From positions 1 to 22,482 of the forward strand of contig CAKQHO010000048.1 in NCBI GenBank assembly GCA_934234185.1: DNA of 22,482 bases, written 5' to 3'. The number at the start of each line of letters is the position of its first letter. The first letter of the stretch is position 1. The DNA is from an uncultured Psychrobacillus sp. (GTDB lineage: Bacteria; Bacillota; Bacilli; Bacillales_A; Planococcaceae). The notes beneath the pieces are model-generated. The model had not been told where the DNA came from and did not search any database. It worked only from the letters and a program-made list of their open reading frames with translations. Below are positions 7,336 to 15,479 of the stretch, piece by piece. A program made the position numbers and the translations under genes.

Positions 7336-8283
7336 CTAATATTCCTCCCTATATCGCATAGAAAGACGGTGCGCAATATAATTCATTACAAACGTAAAAA
7401 TAAATAGTGCGAAGCCTACGGAATAGATAGAATAATAGATTGTAGTTCCATATCCAGCATCGCCTGATGCCACTTGAACGATATAAGCTGTCATGGTTTG
7501 AATAGAATCTATTACATTTAAATCGAATTTAGGCGTAGCCCCTCCTGCTAAGGAGACAATCATCGTCTCGCCTACCGCTCGAGACATGGCTAACACGATC
7601 GAGGCAACAATTCCTGACAATGCTGCTGGGACAACGATTTTTAATGCAACTTCTAATTTAGTTGCTCCCATGGCCAAAGCTCCATCTCTAATAGAATTTG
7701 GCACTGATGACATGGCATCCTCTGATAAAGACGTTATCATTGGAATAATCATGATGCCAACTACAATTCCTGGACTCAAAGCATTAAATACTTTCAACTC
7801 TGGAATAACTAATTGAAGAATAGGTGTTACAAAAGTTAAAGCGAAAAAACCATATACAATAGTAGGAATACCAGCTAAAACTTCTAGAATAGGTTTGATA
7901 ATCCTTCTTGTTCTGTCGCTTGCATATTCACTTAAATAGATAGCTGCACCTAGTCCAATTGGTACTGCAACGCTACCACCTAAAAAAGCAACCTTTAATG
8001 TCCCCGCAATTAGAGGCAGTATTCCATATAACTGTTCTGTATTACCAAACGGATACCACTCGGTCCCAAAAATAAAACCGATAAAAGAGACACGTGAAAA
8101 AAATATAATAGTTTCGTAAAGCAAGGTAATCACTATACCAAATGTGGTGAGTACAGAGACAGAGGCTATTAAAAAAAGAAGGACTGGAATAATTTTCTCA
8201 AATACTCGCTTAGATTTTTTTCTTGTCGACTTTGCTATTAACTCCTGTACTGTTAAGTTTTTGGATAGTTTGGCTGATGACAA
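7336..8283 (-). CDS. pstC: Phosphate ABC transporter permease PstC
   Basis: PstC pairs with PstA to form the membrane channel of the phosphate importer. The 315 residues include a basic cytoplasmic N-terminus, about six membrane segments, an EAA-like loop (DGALAMGATKLEVAL) and the MSRAVGETM segment typical of Pst permeases. The start is TTG at 8283, with AGAGGGG five bases upstream and no in-frame ATG nearby; a weak start codon may lower PstC relative to PstS. A 13-bp hairpin lies between pstS and this gene. Translation passes directly into pstA. Confidence 0.95.
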   Translation of the reverse strand: MSSAKLSKNLTVQELIAKSTRKKSKRVFEKIIPVLLFLIASVSVLTTFGIVITLLYETIIFFSRVSFIGFIFGTEWYPFGNTEQLYGILPLIAGTLKVAFLGGSVAVPIGLGAAIYLSEYASDRTRRIIKPILEVLAGIPTIVYGFFALTFVTPILQLVIPELKVFNALSPGIVVGIMIIPMITSLSEDAMSSVPNSIRDGALAMGATKLEVALKIVVPAALSGIVASIVLAMSRAVGETMIVSLAGGATPKFDLNVIDSIQTMTAYIVQVASGDAGYGTTIYYSIYSVGFALFIFTFVMNYIAHRLSMRYREEY

Positions 8284-8323
8284 ATGAACCCCTCTTTTCC
8301 AACCGTCATGTTATAAAATATAA

Positions 8324-8361
8324 TCTCTTTTCACAAAGAGATGTGTCCTTGTGAAAAGAGA
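8324..8361 (-). promoter_or_regulatory. pstS-pstC intercistronic stem-loop
   Basis: A perfect 13-bp inverted repeat (8324-8336 with 8349-8361; CTCTTTTCACAA core) encloses a 12-base loop. Reading leftward, the stem is followed by ATTATATTTTATAAC, an interrupted U-rich tail rather than a clean U-run. It most likely acts as a partial terminator or as a 3' end that stabilises pstS mRNA, giving more binding protein than permease. Comparable processing has been reported for the B. subtilis pst transcript, as I recall. Confidence 0.7.
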
Positions 8362-8373
8362 AATAATTTACTT

Positions 8374-9354
8374 TTATTTGAGCTTCTCCAAATTCGCTAA
8401 TCCTTTTGCATATGCTTCATCAGGAAGCTTTACGTACCCTACAGCTTCTGCCATGGATCCTGCATTCACAAGTGCATATTTTATAAAATCAAAGGCTGCT
8501 GGGTTTTCTTTAAGTGCACTGTTTTTCACATAAATGAATAGCGGACGTGAAAGTGGTGAATATTCGCCTGACTCGATAGTTGCATTAGTCGGCTCCACAT
8601 TTTCTACCTTAACCACCTTTAATGTGTCTTTGTTAGCAAGGTAATACGCATATCCAAAGAAAGCGATGGCATTTTTATCTCCTTGTACTCCCTTTACTAA
8701 AACATTATCATCCTCTGATAACGTAGCACTTTTCACTAAATCCTCATCGTCCAACACTACTTCATCAAAATAATCATATGTACCAGAGTCAGTACCTGGG
8801 GAATAAAATACTATTTCCTCATTAGGCCATTCCGGGTTAATATCTGACCATTTTTTAGATGAACCGGTCTCCACCCACATTTTCTTTAATTCCTCCAAAG
8901 AAAGAGAATCTACCCAATTATTTTCTTTATTAACGACAATGGATAACCCATCATAAGCAATTTGAAGTTCTGTATAGTCTATCCCTGCTTCTTGTAGTTT
9001 TTCTTTTTCTTCCTTTTTGATTGGTCTTGATGCATTGGCGAAGTCAGTGCTTCCAGCTATAAACTTTTCAAACCCGCCACCTGTACCTGACACGCCAACT
9101 GTTACTTGTACTTTTTGTTGTTCTAGAGCATACTCTTCTACTAATCCCTCTAGTATTGGTGCTACCGTACTTGAACCGTCTCCAGCAACTTTACCTTCTA
9201 ATACTGCTTCCTTATTCGAATCTTTTATGGTAGATTCTTCATTAACCTTTACATCACTTTCCATACTTTCTTCTTTTTCCTCTCCACAAGCTCCAAGAGT
9301 TAGTAATAATCCCGCTAATGTTACCATTATTAAGTACTTTTTCCAGCTCATCAT
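8374..9354 (-). CDS. pstS: Phosphate-binding lipoprotein PstS
   Basis: PstS captures phosphate outside the cell and delivers it to PstCA. The 326-residue precursor has a signal sequence ending in the lipobox LGAC (about residues 20-23), so it is lipid-anchored. A Glu/Lys/Ser-rich linker of about 30 residues follows. The phosphate-pocket segments are GDGSSTVAPI, SGTGGGFEKF, a region around ASRPI, and SPGTDSGTYDYF, which carry the Ser, Thr, Arg and Asp ligands expected in PstS. Start: two tandem ATGs; the first has GGGGG eight bases upstream and is chosen. It is the first gene of pstSCAB and is preceded by PhoP-box-like repeats. Confidence 0.96.
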   Translation of the reverse strand: MMSWKKYLIMVTLAGLLLTLGACGEEKEESMESDVKVNEESTIKDSNKEAVLEGKVAGDGSSTVAPILEGLVEEYALEQQKVQVTVGVSGTGGGFEKFIAGSTDFANASRPIKKEEKEKLQEAGIDYTELQIAYDGLSIVVNKENNWVDSLSLEELKKMWVETGSSKKWSDINPEWPNEEIVFYSPGTDSGTYDYFDEVVLDDEDLVKSATLSEDDNVLVKGVQGDKNAIAFFGYAYYLANKDTLKVVKVENVEPTNATIESGEYSPLSRPLFIYVKNSALKENPAAFDFIKYALVNAGSMAEAVGYVKLPDEAYAKGLANLEKLK

Positions 9355-9409
9355 TGGTATGTCCCCCTATAGTTTTTTATATCTTACATGCTTAACTATA
9401 GAAGCTATT

Positions 9410-9415
9410 TATGTA
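9410..9415 (-). promoter_or_regulatory. pstS promoter -10 element
   Basis: TACATA on the leftward strand lies 16 bases downstream of the last PhoP-like hexamer (TTTACA, 9432-9437), which would double as the -35 region. This gives a leader of about 50 bases before pstS. A poor -35 compensated by bound activator is typical of Pho promoters. Confidence 0.5.
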
Positions 9416-9431
9416 GGTAGTATGAATTCCG

Positions 9432-9469
9432 TGTAAATATTCTGTTAATTAATGTTTTGTAAATGTAAA
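9432..9469 (-). promoter_or_regulatory. PhoP box array upstream of pstS
   Basis: On the leftward strand there are TTTACA at 9464-9469, TTTACA at 9458-9463, TTAATT at 9447-9452, TTAACA at 9443-9448 and TTTACA at 9432-9437. The last two are exactly 11 bp apart, and 9458-9463 and 9447-9452 form a second 11-bp register. The B. subtilis PhoP consensus is a direct repeat of TT(A/T/C)ACA-like hexamers with 5-bp spacers. Phosphate-starvation induction of pst through PhoP is strongly suggested, although the phoPR genes are not in the window. Confidence 0.75.
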
Positions 9470-9521
9470 CTTCCCTTTTAGATATTACTTAAAAGGTTAT
9501 AGTTTCAATACCTTTCTTCCC

Positions 9522-9568
9522 AAAATAAAAAGCGCAGGAAAAGTCAACTGACCTTTTCTACGCTTCGT
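9522..9568 (-). terminator. Terminator of pbpA
   Basis: AGCG, GGAAAAGTC and their near-complements (GACCTTTTC, CGCT) form an imperfect stem over 9531-9564. It is followed leftward by TTTTTATTTTGG. It lies just past the pbpA stop and insulates pbpA from the pst promoter. Confidence 0.8.
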
Positions 9569-9571
9569 ACA

Positions 9572-11815
9572 TTATTCAGGAATAATTTCTTCATTGGCCT
9601 CATTCTCGTCAATTTTCTCATCTGTAAAGGCAGGTTTAATTGGTTGAGAAGATGTATGTTCGACTTCCTTCAATTGACCATTTTTCTTTTTCATTTCAAA
9701 ATAAGTATCTACTACTTCTCGGGCAAGATAACTAGTATAATTTGTCTGATACACAGATTCCAAAGATGCCCAAGGAACTACAATAGCATAGGCAATTTCT
9801 GGATTATCATATGGAGCAAAGCCGACATGAGTTAAATTTACAGTAGAAATATTTTGTTGTAGATCGGCATCCCAGTACTTTGACTGTGCCGTACCAGTTT
9901 TACCACCAGCAGTGTATGGTACACCTAAGAATGCTTTCTTACCAGTACCTTGGTTTCCAAAGTACACACGGTTCATCCCTTGCCTTACTCGTTCTATCTC
10001 TTCTCTAGAGTTCTCCACCTTATTTAAGATTTTCGGAGTTACCTCTTTTACAAGCTTCCCAAGATGTACACCATCACTTGAAGGCTCTCTGATTTCTTTC
10101 ACTACATGAGGCTGTAGACGGTTCCCACCATTTGCAATAGTAGCAACAAATTGTGCAAGCTGAAGCGGTGTATATGTATCATACTGACCAATACTTAGGT
10201 CTAACAGATTCCCTTGAGTGAAACCACCTGTTACCCCTGTTACTTCACCGGGTAAATCTATTCCTGTATGAACGCCTAACCCAAATTGAGCATATCCATT
10301 GCGAAGCTTATGAAAAGCATCGACCCCGAAATTGATCGGCTGATTCGGCTGATAGACTCTTCCTGCTAATAAGTATGCAATTTTAAACATATATACGTTG
10401 GATGAGCGTTCTAATGCTTCTAAATCAGTCAACAATATTCGAGAGTTTCTATTAAATACAGAACTTTTCGGATTCGAACCCTTAATTCGTATTGGCTCAT
10501 CTACTAGTTGAGCTCCCATATTAAGAACATTTTCTCTATAAGCAGTCAAAACAGTAGCTGGTTTCACTGTAGAGCCAACCTCGTAAGCGGTAGTAAAGCT
10601 ACCAAAGGCATAATCGTTTACCTCGAGCTTGCCTGTTTCCTCATTTCTAGTTACCCTTTTCCCTACCAATGAGAGAACCTCTCCTGTATATGGATCCATC
10701 ATTACTAGAAATGCACGGTCAAGATACTTTGTTCCGGCATTTTGTTTCAATGAAAGGAGTTGCTTCGAGAAGATTTCTTCCATTTTATATTGAAGCTCAC
10801 TATCAATCGTTAATATTAATTCGTTTCCAGCTTGCCCCTCATAAACAGTTTGTACGTCGATTACTCGACCTTTTCCATCCGTAATATTTTTTACCACACT
10901 CTTTTGACCTTGGAGAACTTCCTCGTAGTATCTTTCAATATAACTTTTCCCAACTCTGTCATTTCGAGTATAGTCCCTAGATAGGAAATAATCTAAGCTG
11001 TCATTGGGAATCCCTTCTTTTGGAGAAGTAGTGCGTCCTAAAATAGCAAGAGAAGAATTATACACCCTTCTCCAGTCTGTTGTTGTATTGACACCTGGCA
11101 TTTCACTTAATCTTTCAGAAACTCTAGCAAACTCATCTATTGTCACTTCATAATTGTCGCCTTCATTTTTATTAACCTCATCCCCTTTAATAATTTGTGG
11201 GGAGAGGGCATAACCTGTTGCCATTTCTCTATAAATTGCGATTATTTCTAACTGTTCAGGTGTAAAGGAATTAAGCTCTTCCTCGCTGATCTTACTTCTT
11301 GTCAAACGGTCTACTGCTCTGTTTTTCTGCACCTTAGTTAACTCTTCGTCCATCTCAATTTGCGCTCTTTCTTCCTCTGTTAACAAATCTACAGGCTCCT
11401 TTAACTGACTGTTAAGGAATAGCCAATAATCCTGTAAATCACTTTTCGTTATAGAGCTTGTGTCTTTTTCAATGAGCTTGCTAAGTTTTTCAGCTATTTC
11501 ATACATTTCTGATGATTTTGTCGTTTGCATCTTTGTATAGGTAATTGCTAGTTGTGGTTTATTATCCACAAGAATTCGACCTTCGCTATCATAAATACGC
11601 CCTCTAGGTACGCTTGTATTGACAGGGACTTCCTCTTTTCGTTCTAGCTCCCTTGTATATTCTTCTCCCTTAACTATCTGTAAATATCCAAGACGCAATA
11701 TTAATGCAGTAAAAAGCACAAAAATAGAAAAGAAAAGAATATTCATACGAAATGTGATATTCGCTCGTTGTTTCGCTTTTGAGTTCTGTGTTCTTTTAGT
11801 TGGAATTTTTCGCAT
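9572..11815 (-). CDS. pbpA: Class B penicillin-binding protein (PBP2A/PbpA-like transpeptidase)
   Basis: This is a monofunctional DD-transpeptidase that crosslinks peptidoglycan on the outer membrane face, mainly in cell elongation in B. subtilis PBP2A. The 747 residues comprise a basic cytoplasmic N-terminus, one membrane anchor (about 24-45), a dimerisation region with the PRGRIYDSEGRIL motif, and a transpeptidase domain. Active-site motifs are STVK near 415, SSN near 471 and KTGT near 638. The length is somewhat above the roughly 716 residues I recall for B. subtilis PbpA. The ATG at 11815 is chosen because AGGTGA lies five bases before it; a GTG at 11824 would add three residues. It follows sodA, as in B. 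subtilis, but the yqgE transporter gene between them there is missing. A terminator from sodA lies just upstream. TGTTACACT at about 11854-11862 could be an extended -10 for this gene. Confidence 0.94.
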   Translation of the reverse strand: MRKIPTKRTQNSKAKQRANITFRMNILFFSIFVLFTALILRLGYLQIVKGEEYTRELERKEEVPVNTSVPRGRIYDSEGRILVDNKPQLAITYTKMQTTKSSEMYEIAEKLSKLIEKDTSSITKSDLQDYWLFLNSQLKEPVDLLTEEERAQIEMDEELTKVQKNRAVDRLTRSKISEEELNSFTPEQLEIIAIYREMATGYALSPQIIKGDEVNKNEGDNYEVTIDEFARVSERLSEMPGVNTTTDWRRVYNSSLAILGRTTSPKEGIPNDSLDYFLSRDYTRNDRVGKSYIERYYEEVLQGQKSVVKNITDGKGRVIDVQTVYEGQAGNELILTIDSELQYKMEEIFSKQLLSLKQNAGTKYLDRAFLVMMDPYTGEVLSLVGKRVTRNEETGKLEVNDYAFGSFTTAYEVGSTVKPATVLTAYRENVLNMGAQLVDEPIRIKGSNPKSSVFNRNSRILLTDLEALERSSNVYMFKIAYLLAGRVYQPNQPINFGVDAFHKLRNGYAQFGLGVHTGIDLPGEVTGVTGGFTQGNLLDLSIGQYDTYTPLQLAQFVATIANGGNRLQPHVVKEIREPSSDGVHLGKLVKEVTPKILNKVENSREEIERVRQGMNRVYFGNQGTGKKAFLGVPYTAGGKTGTAQSKYWDADLQQNISTVNLTHVGFAPYDNPEIAYAIVVPWASLESVYQTNYTSYLAREVVDTYFEMKKKNGQLKEVEHTSSQPIKPAFTDEKIDENEANEEIIPE

Positions 11816-11862
11816 GACATTCACCTGCTTACCTTAAAATTTCATCCTTCTTAGTGTAACAT

Positions 11863-11897
11863 AAAAAGCACACACTTTTAGACGTAAAAGTGTGTGC
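11863..11897 (-). terminator. Terminator of sodA
   Basis: A perfect 13-bp stem (11868-11880 with 11885-11897; GCACACAC core) and GACG loop are followed leftward by TTTTT. It lies 27 bases after the sodA stop. Confidence 0.93.
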
Positions 11898-11924
11898 CAA
11901 GTTTCTTTTTTTATTAAAATATTA

Positions 11925-12533
11925 TTACTTCGCTGAAGCGTATCGTTTAGACACTTCATCCCAGTTTACTACGTTCCAGAAAGAAGAAATGTAGTCAGGA
12001 CGACGGTTTTGATAGTTTAGGTAATAAGCGTGCTCCCAAACATCTAACCCTAATAATGGAGTTTTACCTTCCATGATTGGTGAATCTTGGTTAGCAGTTG
12101 AAGAAACTTCTAATTCTCCATTAGCTACAGATAACCAAGCCCAGCCAGAACCAAAGCGTGTAGTAGCAGCTTTTGCAAACTCTTCTTTAAATGCATCAAA
12201 GCTACCAAATTTAGCATCGATTGCCTCTGCTAGTTCACCAGTTGGAGCTCCTCCGCCGTTTGGAGATAGAAGTTGCCAAAATAGTGAGTGGTTAGCATGA
12301 CCTCCACCATTATTACGTACAGCAGTTTTGATGTCCTCTGGAAGTGCATCAAGGTTAGCAATTAGCTCTTCCACAGATTTGTTTTCAAATTCAGCTTTGC
12401 CAGCAACTGCGTTGTTTAAGTTAGTAACATACGTATTGTGGTGTTTCGTGTGATGAATATTCATCGTTTCTTTATCGATATGTGGTTCTAGTGCGTCGTA
12501 CGCGTAAGGTAATTGTGGTAATTCATATGCCAT
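11925..12533 (-). CDS. sodA: Superoxide dismutase (Mn type)
   Basis: SodA converts superoxide to hydrogen peroxide and oxygen in the cytoplasm. The 202 residues are full length, and the four metal ligands are in place: His27 (in HHTKHH), His82 (GGGHANH), Asp164 and His168 (DVWEHAYY). Residues around GGGHANHS and NQDSPIMEGKTP resemble manganese rather than iron enzymes, but cambialistic use cannot be excluded. No signal peptide. The RBS is canonical (AGGAGG). Flanking terminator and gap suggest a single-gene transcript; the upstream gap (12534-12648) contains a possible TTGAAC -35 but no clear -10. The yqgC-sodA-pbpA neighbourhood is conserved with B. subtilis. Confidence 0.97.
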   Translation of the reverse strand: MAYELPQLPYAYDALEPHIDKETMNIHHTKHHNTYVTNLNNAVAGKAEFENKSVEELIANLDALPEDIKTAVRNNGGGHANHSLFWQLLSPNGGGAPTGELAEAIDAKFGSFDAFKEEFAKAATTRFGSGWAWLSVANGELEVSSTANQDSPIMEGKTPLLGLDVWEHAYYLNYQNRRPDYISSFWNVVNWDEVSKRYASAK

Positions 12534-12648
12534 TATAGTTTCCTCCTAAAGAATAATATAGTAAATTTCTACCCACTTATTAGCGTATCAAAATATGAAG
12601 CAACGTTCAATGAAAAACAACTATTTTATTCTCCTACTTTAGACTGAG

Positions 12649-13128
12649 CTACACAAAGAAGAAAAAGATGATAATCATTAATATCAAAATAATAATTTTT
12701 GCAAGTGATGAGGTTAAGAATCCAATGAGAGAACCAATCCCGCTTTTTATCGCTTGCTTAAACCCTTCTCTCGTAACAATTAGCTCTGCTAAAACAGCTC
12801 CAAGAAACGGACCAACCAAAATACCAGCTACTGGAATCACAAATGGACCAATTAATAATCCTATTGTACTTCCCCATACACCTGCTCTTGTTCCACCAAA
12901 CTTTTTTACTCCTAGCGCATTGGCAGCCATATCCGATCCAAATAGTAGTACTATAAATAACACTTGTATGGCCCAGAATAACCAGGTTAACTCAGTAAAA
13001 GTAAAGAACAGACCATATATCACAAACCCCAGGATTACAAAAACAACGGAAGGGATTATCGGATAAATGACCCCTATAAAGGCTATTACAAAGCTAGCAA
13101 TTATTAATATCCAACCAAGCCATTCCAT
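12649..13128 (-). CDS. yqgC: DUF456 membrane protein (YqgC-like)
   Basis: The 159-residue, very hydrophobic protein has about four to five membrane segments, two of them Gly/Pro-rich (IGPFVIPVAGILVGPFLGA), the hallmark of DUF456. Function is unknown; it is an integral inner membrane protein. Its ATG directly abuts the TAG of the upstream Na/Pi cotransporter gene, with GGGGAG ten bases away inside that gene, so it is co-translated with it. In B. subtilis yqgC also sits next to sodA, but the cotransporter is not its neighbour there. A role linked to phosphate uptake is possible only by association. Confidence 0.85.
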   Translation of the reverse strand: MEWLGWILIIASFVIAFIGVIYPIIPSVVFVILGFVIYGLFFTFTELTWLFWAIQVLFIVLLFGSDMAANALGVKKFGGTRAGVWGSTIGLLIGPFVIPVAGILVGPFLGAVLAELIVTREGFKQAIKSGIGSLIGFLTSSLAKIIILILMIIIFFFFV

Positions 13129-14760
13129 CTATCCACGTCTCCCCAATACAGCATCGGCAATATTAGTTGAATGATCACCGATTCTCTCTAGATTACTTAA
13201 AATATCTACAAACATAATTCCTGCTTGGCCTGAACATCTTCCTTCATTCACACGTAGTATATGATTTTTTCTAAATTGTCGTTCCATCTTATCAATGACA
13301 TCCTCTTGATCTGATACTTCTAAAGCTAATTTTTCATCGTTTGTATTTAATGCTTCAACCGCTTTTCTAACTGTATTGATCGTTAGCTCAAACATCTCGG
13401 AGACATCTATCATGGCATCCTCTGTGATGGTGATGCGGTGAGTTTCTTGATATTCAACAAGCTCTAAAATATTTTCAAAATGATCTCCTACCCTTTCAAT
13501 ATCTCGAACAGAGTCCATTAACAAGTTATGTCTATTAGAATCCTGAGCTGATAAAGACTGAGAAGAAATCTTTACAAGGTAATCCGTGATCTTTTGGTCA
13601 AGATTATTTAATGCATCTTCAATCTGATAGGCAAAATCGGAATCTCGCTTATTCTTTGTTTTTAAGAAGGAGTACGTTTTTTCTAAACCTTGGATACTTA
13701 GCTCTCCCATACGAATAATCTCTTCTTTGGCCTGTCCAATTGCTATAGATGGTGCTGTTTCGATAAAATTCACATCTAAATGCTTTGGTTTATATTCTAT
13801 TGCTGAATCGTCACCTGGTATGAACTTAGTAACTAAATATGCCCACGCTCCAATAAGCGGGAATTGAATAATAGTATTTGCCATATTAAATGAACCGTGA
13901 GCAAATGCAATTTGCATTTTGGGTTCAAGATTTAACAAACCGGATATCCACTCTATGTAAAGAGAAAATGGCGCTAGAAAAATAATAAAGATAATAGACC
14001 CAACCACGTTGAACAATACATGTGCAGCTGCAGCTCGTCTAGCTGCTATTGAAGCTCCCAGGGAGGCTAGAATAGCTGTAATTGTTGTTCCAATATTGTC
14101 ACCAAATAAAACTGGTAGAGACCCTTTTAGAGAAAGTAGATTTTCTGCATATAATCCCTGTAAAATAGCAACGGTTGCACTAGAGCTTTGAACAACAAGA
14201 GTGAAAATGGTTCCTGCAAAAAGGCCTAAGAGAGAATGCTCACTCATGGTTAAAGTAAAATCTGTGAAGGCTTCTAACTTCTGTAATGGCTTCATTCCAC
14301 CACTCATTAGTTCTAAACCTAAAAAAAGACCACCGAAACCAAAGACTACTTCACCAAAGTTTTGTACCACTTTTCTCTTAAAAAAGAAAATGAGTAAGGC
14401 ACCTAACGCCATTACTGGTAAAGCATATGCACCTACATCGAAACCAATGATGAATGCAGTCACTGTTGTTCCAATATTAGCACCCATAATAACACCAATA
14501 GCCTGTCTAAGCTTCATAAAACCAGCACTAACTAAACCAACTGTTATCACAGTTGTTCCTGAACTCGATTGTATTAAAATTGTCACAATTATCCCGACCA
14601 GGACACCCATAAAAGGATTCGTCGTATATTTATCTAATATATCCCTTAAACGATCACCGGCAGCTTTTTGCAGCCCATCCCCCATATATTTAATAGAAAA
14701 AAGGAAAATTCCTAATCCCCCAAAAAATTGAAACAACATTTCCTGCCAATTGAGTTCCAC
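13129..14760 (-). CDS. Na/Pi cotransporter family protein with PhoU-like domain (NptA/YqeW-like)
   Basis: This membrane protein of about 543 residues has two inverted Na/Pi-cotransporter repeats, each with a QSSS motif (LIQSSSGTTV near 62-71 and VVQSSSATVA near 190-199), about eight to nine membrane segments up to residue 310, and a soluble helical C-terminal PhoU-like domain (about 345-543). It likely imports phosphate with Na+. The start is uncertain: a TTG at 14772 has GGAG touching it with no spacer, so the GTG at 14760 (12 bases after GGAG) is preferred and yields MELNWQEML. The next gene, yqgC, abuts it. In B. subtilis the closest homolog, YqeW, is encoded elsewhere. Pst is encoded 4 kb away. 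Confidence 0.88.
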   Translation of the reverse strand: MELNWQEMLFQFFGGLGIFLFSIKYMGDGLQKAAGDRLRDILDKYTTNPFMGVLVGIIVTILIQSSSGTTVITVGLVSAGFMKLRQAIGVIMGANIGTTVTAFIIGFDVGAYALPVMALGALLIFFFKRKVVQNFGEVVFGFGGLFLGLELMSGGMKPLQKLEAFTDFTLTMSEHSLLGLFAGTIFTLVVQSSSATVAILQGLYAENLLSLKGSLPVLFGDNIGTTITAILASLGASIAARRAAAAHVLFNVVGSIIFIIFLAPFSLYIEWISGLLNLEPKMQIAFAHGSFNMANTIIQFPLIGAWAYLVTKFIPGDDSAIEYKPKHLDVNFIETAPSIAIGQAKEEIIRMGELSIQGLEKTYSFLKTKNKRDSDFAYQIEDALNNLDQKITDYLVKISSQSLSAQDSNRHNLLMDSVRDIERVGDHFENILELVEYQETHRITITEDAMIDVSEMFELTINTVRKAVEALNTNDEKLALEVSDQEDVIDKMERQFRKNHILRVNEGRCSGQAGIMFVDILSNLERIGDHSTNIADAVLGRRG

Positions 14761-14800
14761 TAATGAAGTCAACTCCTACTCTCCATATTTCATACAATCT

Positions 14801-14830
14801 ATTATGGTTACTAATCGAACGAATTGTAAA
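14801..14830 (-). promoter_or_regulatory. Candidate promoter of the Na/Pi cotransporter gene
   Basis: On the leftward strand TTTACA (14825-14830) and CATAAT (14801-14806) are 18 bases apart, about 40 bases before the start codon. This is a reasonable sigma-A promoter in an AT-rich divergent region. Confidence 0.45.
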
Positions 14831-14835
14831 GAATC

Positions 14836-14863
14836 TTTCCATAATCTTTACATTAACTTAACA
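14836..14863 (+). promoter_or_regulatory. PhoP-box-like hexamers in the nptA/yqgB divergent region
   Basis: TTTCCA (14836-14841), TTTACA (14847-14852) and TTAACA (14858-14863) occur at an exact 11-bp pitch on the rightward strand, the spacing expected of PhoP direct repeats. They lie upstream of the DUF1189 gene and about 75 bases from the cotransporter start. Binding is inferred only. Confidence 0.45.
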
Positions 14864-14880
14864 ATAGATAAAATTTTGCT

Positions 14881-14910
14881 TTGTTTTCCTGTAGACGGTG
14901 ATGATAAAAT
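14881..14910 (+). promoter_or_regulatory. Candidate extended -10 promoter for the DUF1189 gene
   Basis: TTGTTT (14881-14886), 18 bases, then TAAAAT (14905-14910) preceded by TG one base away. The start of transcription would be only about 11 bases before the ATG, so the leader would be very short; this lowers confidence. Confidence 0.4.
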
Positions 14911-14927
14911 ATAGGTGAAAGGGTGAC

Positions 14928-15431
14928 ATGATGAGTTTATATCAATTATTTAAAGCAAGTTTATACAGTCCAAAGAAAATTGCTGCCTTTCGTCTAATCC
15001 CTATAGGGAAAGTGATGCAATATATATTCCTTTACATACTTTTTTTAACCATTCTTTCTTTTATCGATTTTACTTATGGTATTTCCGCGCAGCAACAAAA
15101 TATGGAAGGCCTGCTGGCATACTTTTCGGAAATTGAATGGCTTCTCTATCCTTTTGCATTTCTTTTCTTATTTGTTTTAAATACCCTTTTTATGTTCATT
15201 CGAATCAGTATTTTTGGGTATATCGGACAAATTATATTATCTTTTCGAAAGCGCCGTGGAGAATATAGACATATTTGGAGAACTGCTTTATTTGCAAGTA
15301 CTGTACCAATGATTATTTCTCTAATATTATCTATTTTTCATTGGTCAAATACACTAACACAGCTTTTTATCTATAGTTTAACATTCATCTATCTATTTTT
15401 AGCTACAAAGCATTATCCAATACAAAGATAG
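14928..15431 (+). CDS. yqgB: DUF1189 membrane protein (YqgB-like)
   Basis: The 167-residue integral membrane protein has about four hydrophobic segments (about 32-50, 75-100, 119-138, 142-160). It starts with the conserved-looking LYQLFKASLYSPKKIAAFR, which fits DUF1189. Function is unknown. The ATG at 14928 follows AAAGGGTG; a second ATG is directly behind it. It heads the rightward run to yqfZ and ispG. B. subtilis YqgB lies at the same place. The small palindrome CAACATAATGTTG downstream has no U-run and is not called a terminator. Confidence 0.8.
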   Translation: MMSLYQLFKASLYSPKKIAAFRLIPIGKVMQYIFLYILFLTILSFIDFTYGISAQQQNMEGLLAYFSEIEWLLYPFAFLFLFVLNTLFMFIRISIFGYIGQIILSFRKRRGEYRHIWRTALFASTVPMIISLILSIFHWSNTLTQLFIYSLTFIYLFLATKHYPIQR

Positions 15432-15479
15432 TCATAAAGCCTTCTTCTTCAACATAATGTTGGACAAGGGGGTTTTATT

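Noticed and set aside
14201..14731. Rightward open frame of 176 residues opposite the cotransporter gene
   Set aside because: It is antisense to a clear membrane-protein gene, is rich in Pro, Lys and Thr as expected from antisense composition, and has no RBS or domain.
15449..15465. CAACATAATGTTG palindrome between the DUF1189 and yqfZ genes as a terminator
   Set aside because: The stem has only six pairs and there is no following T-run.
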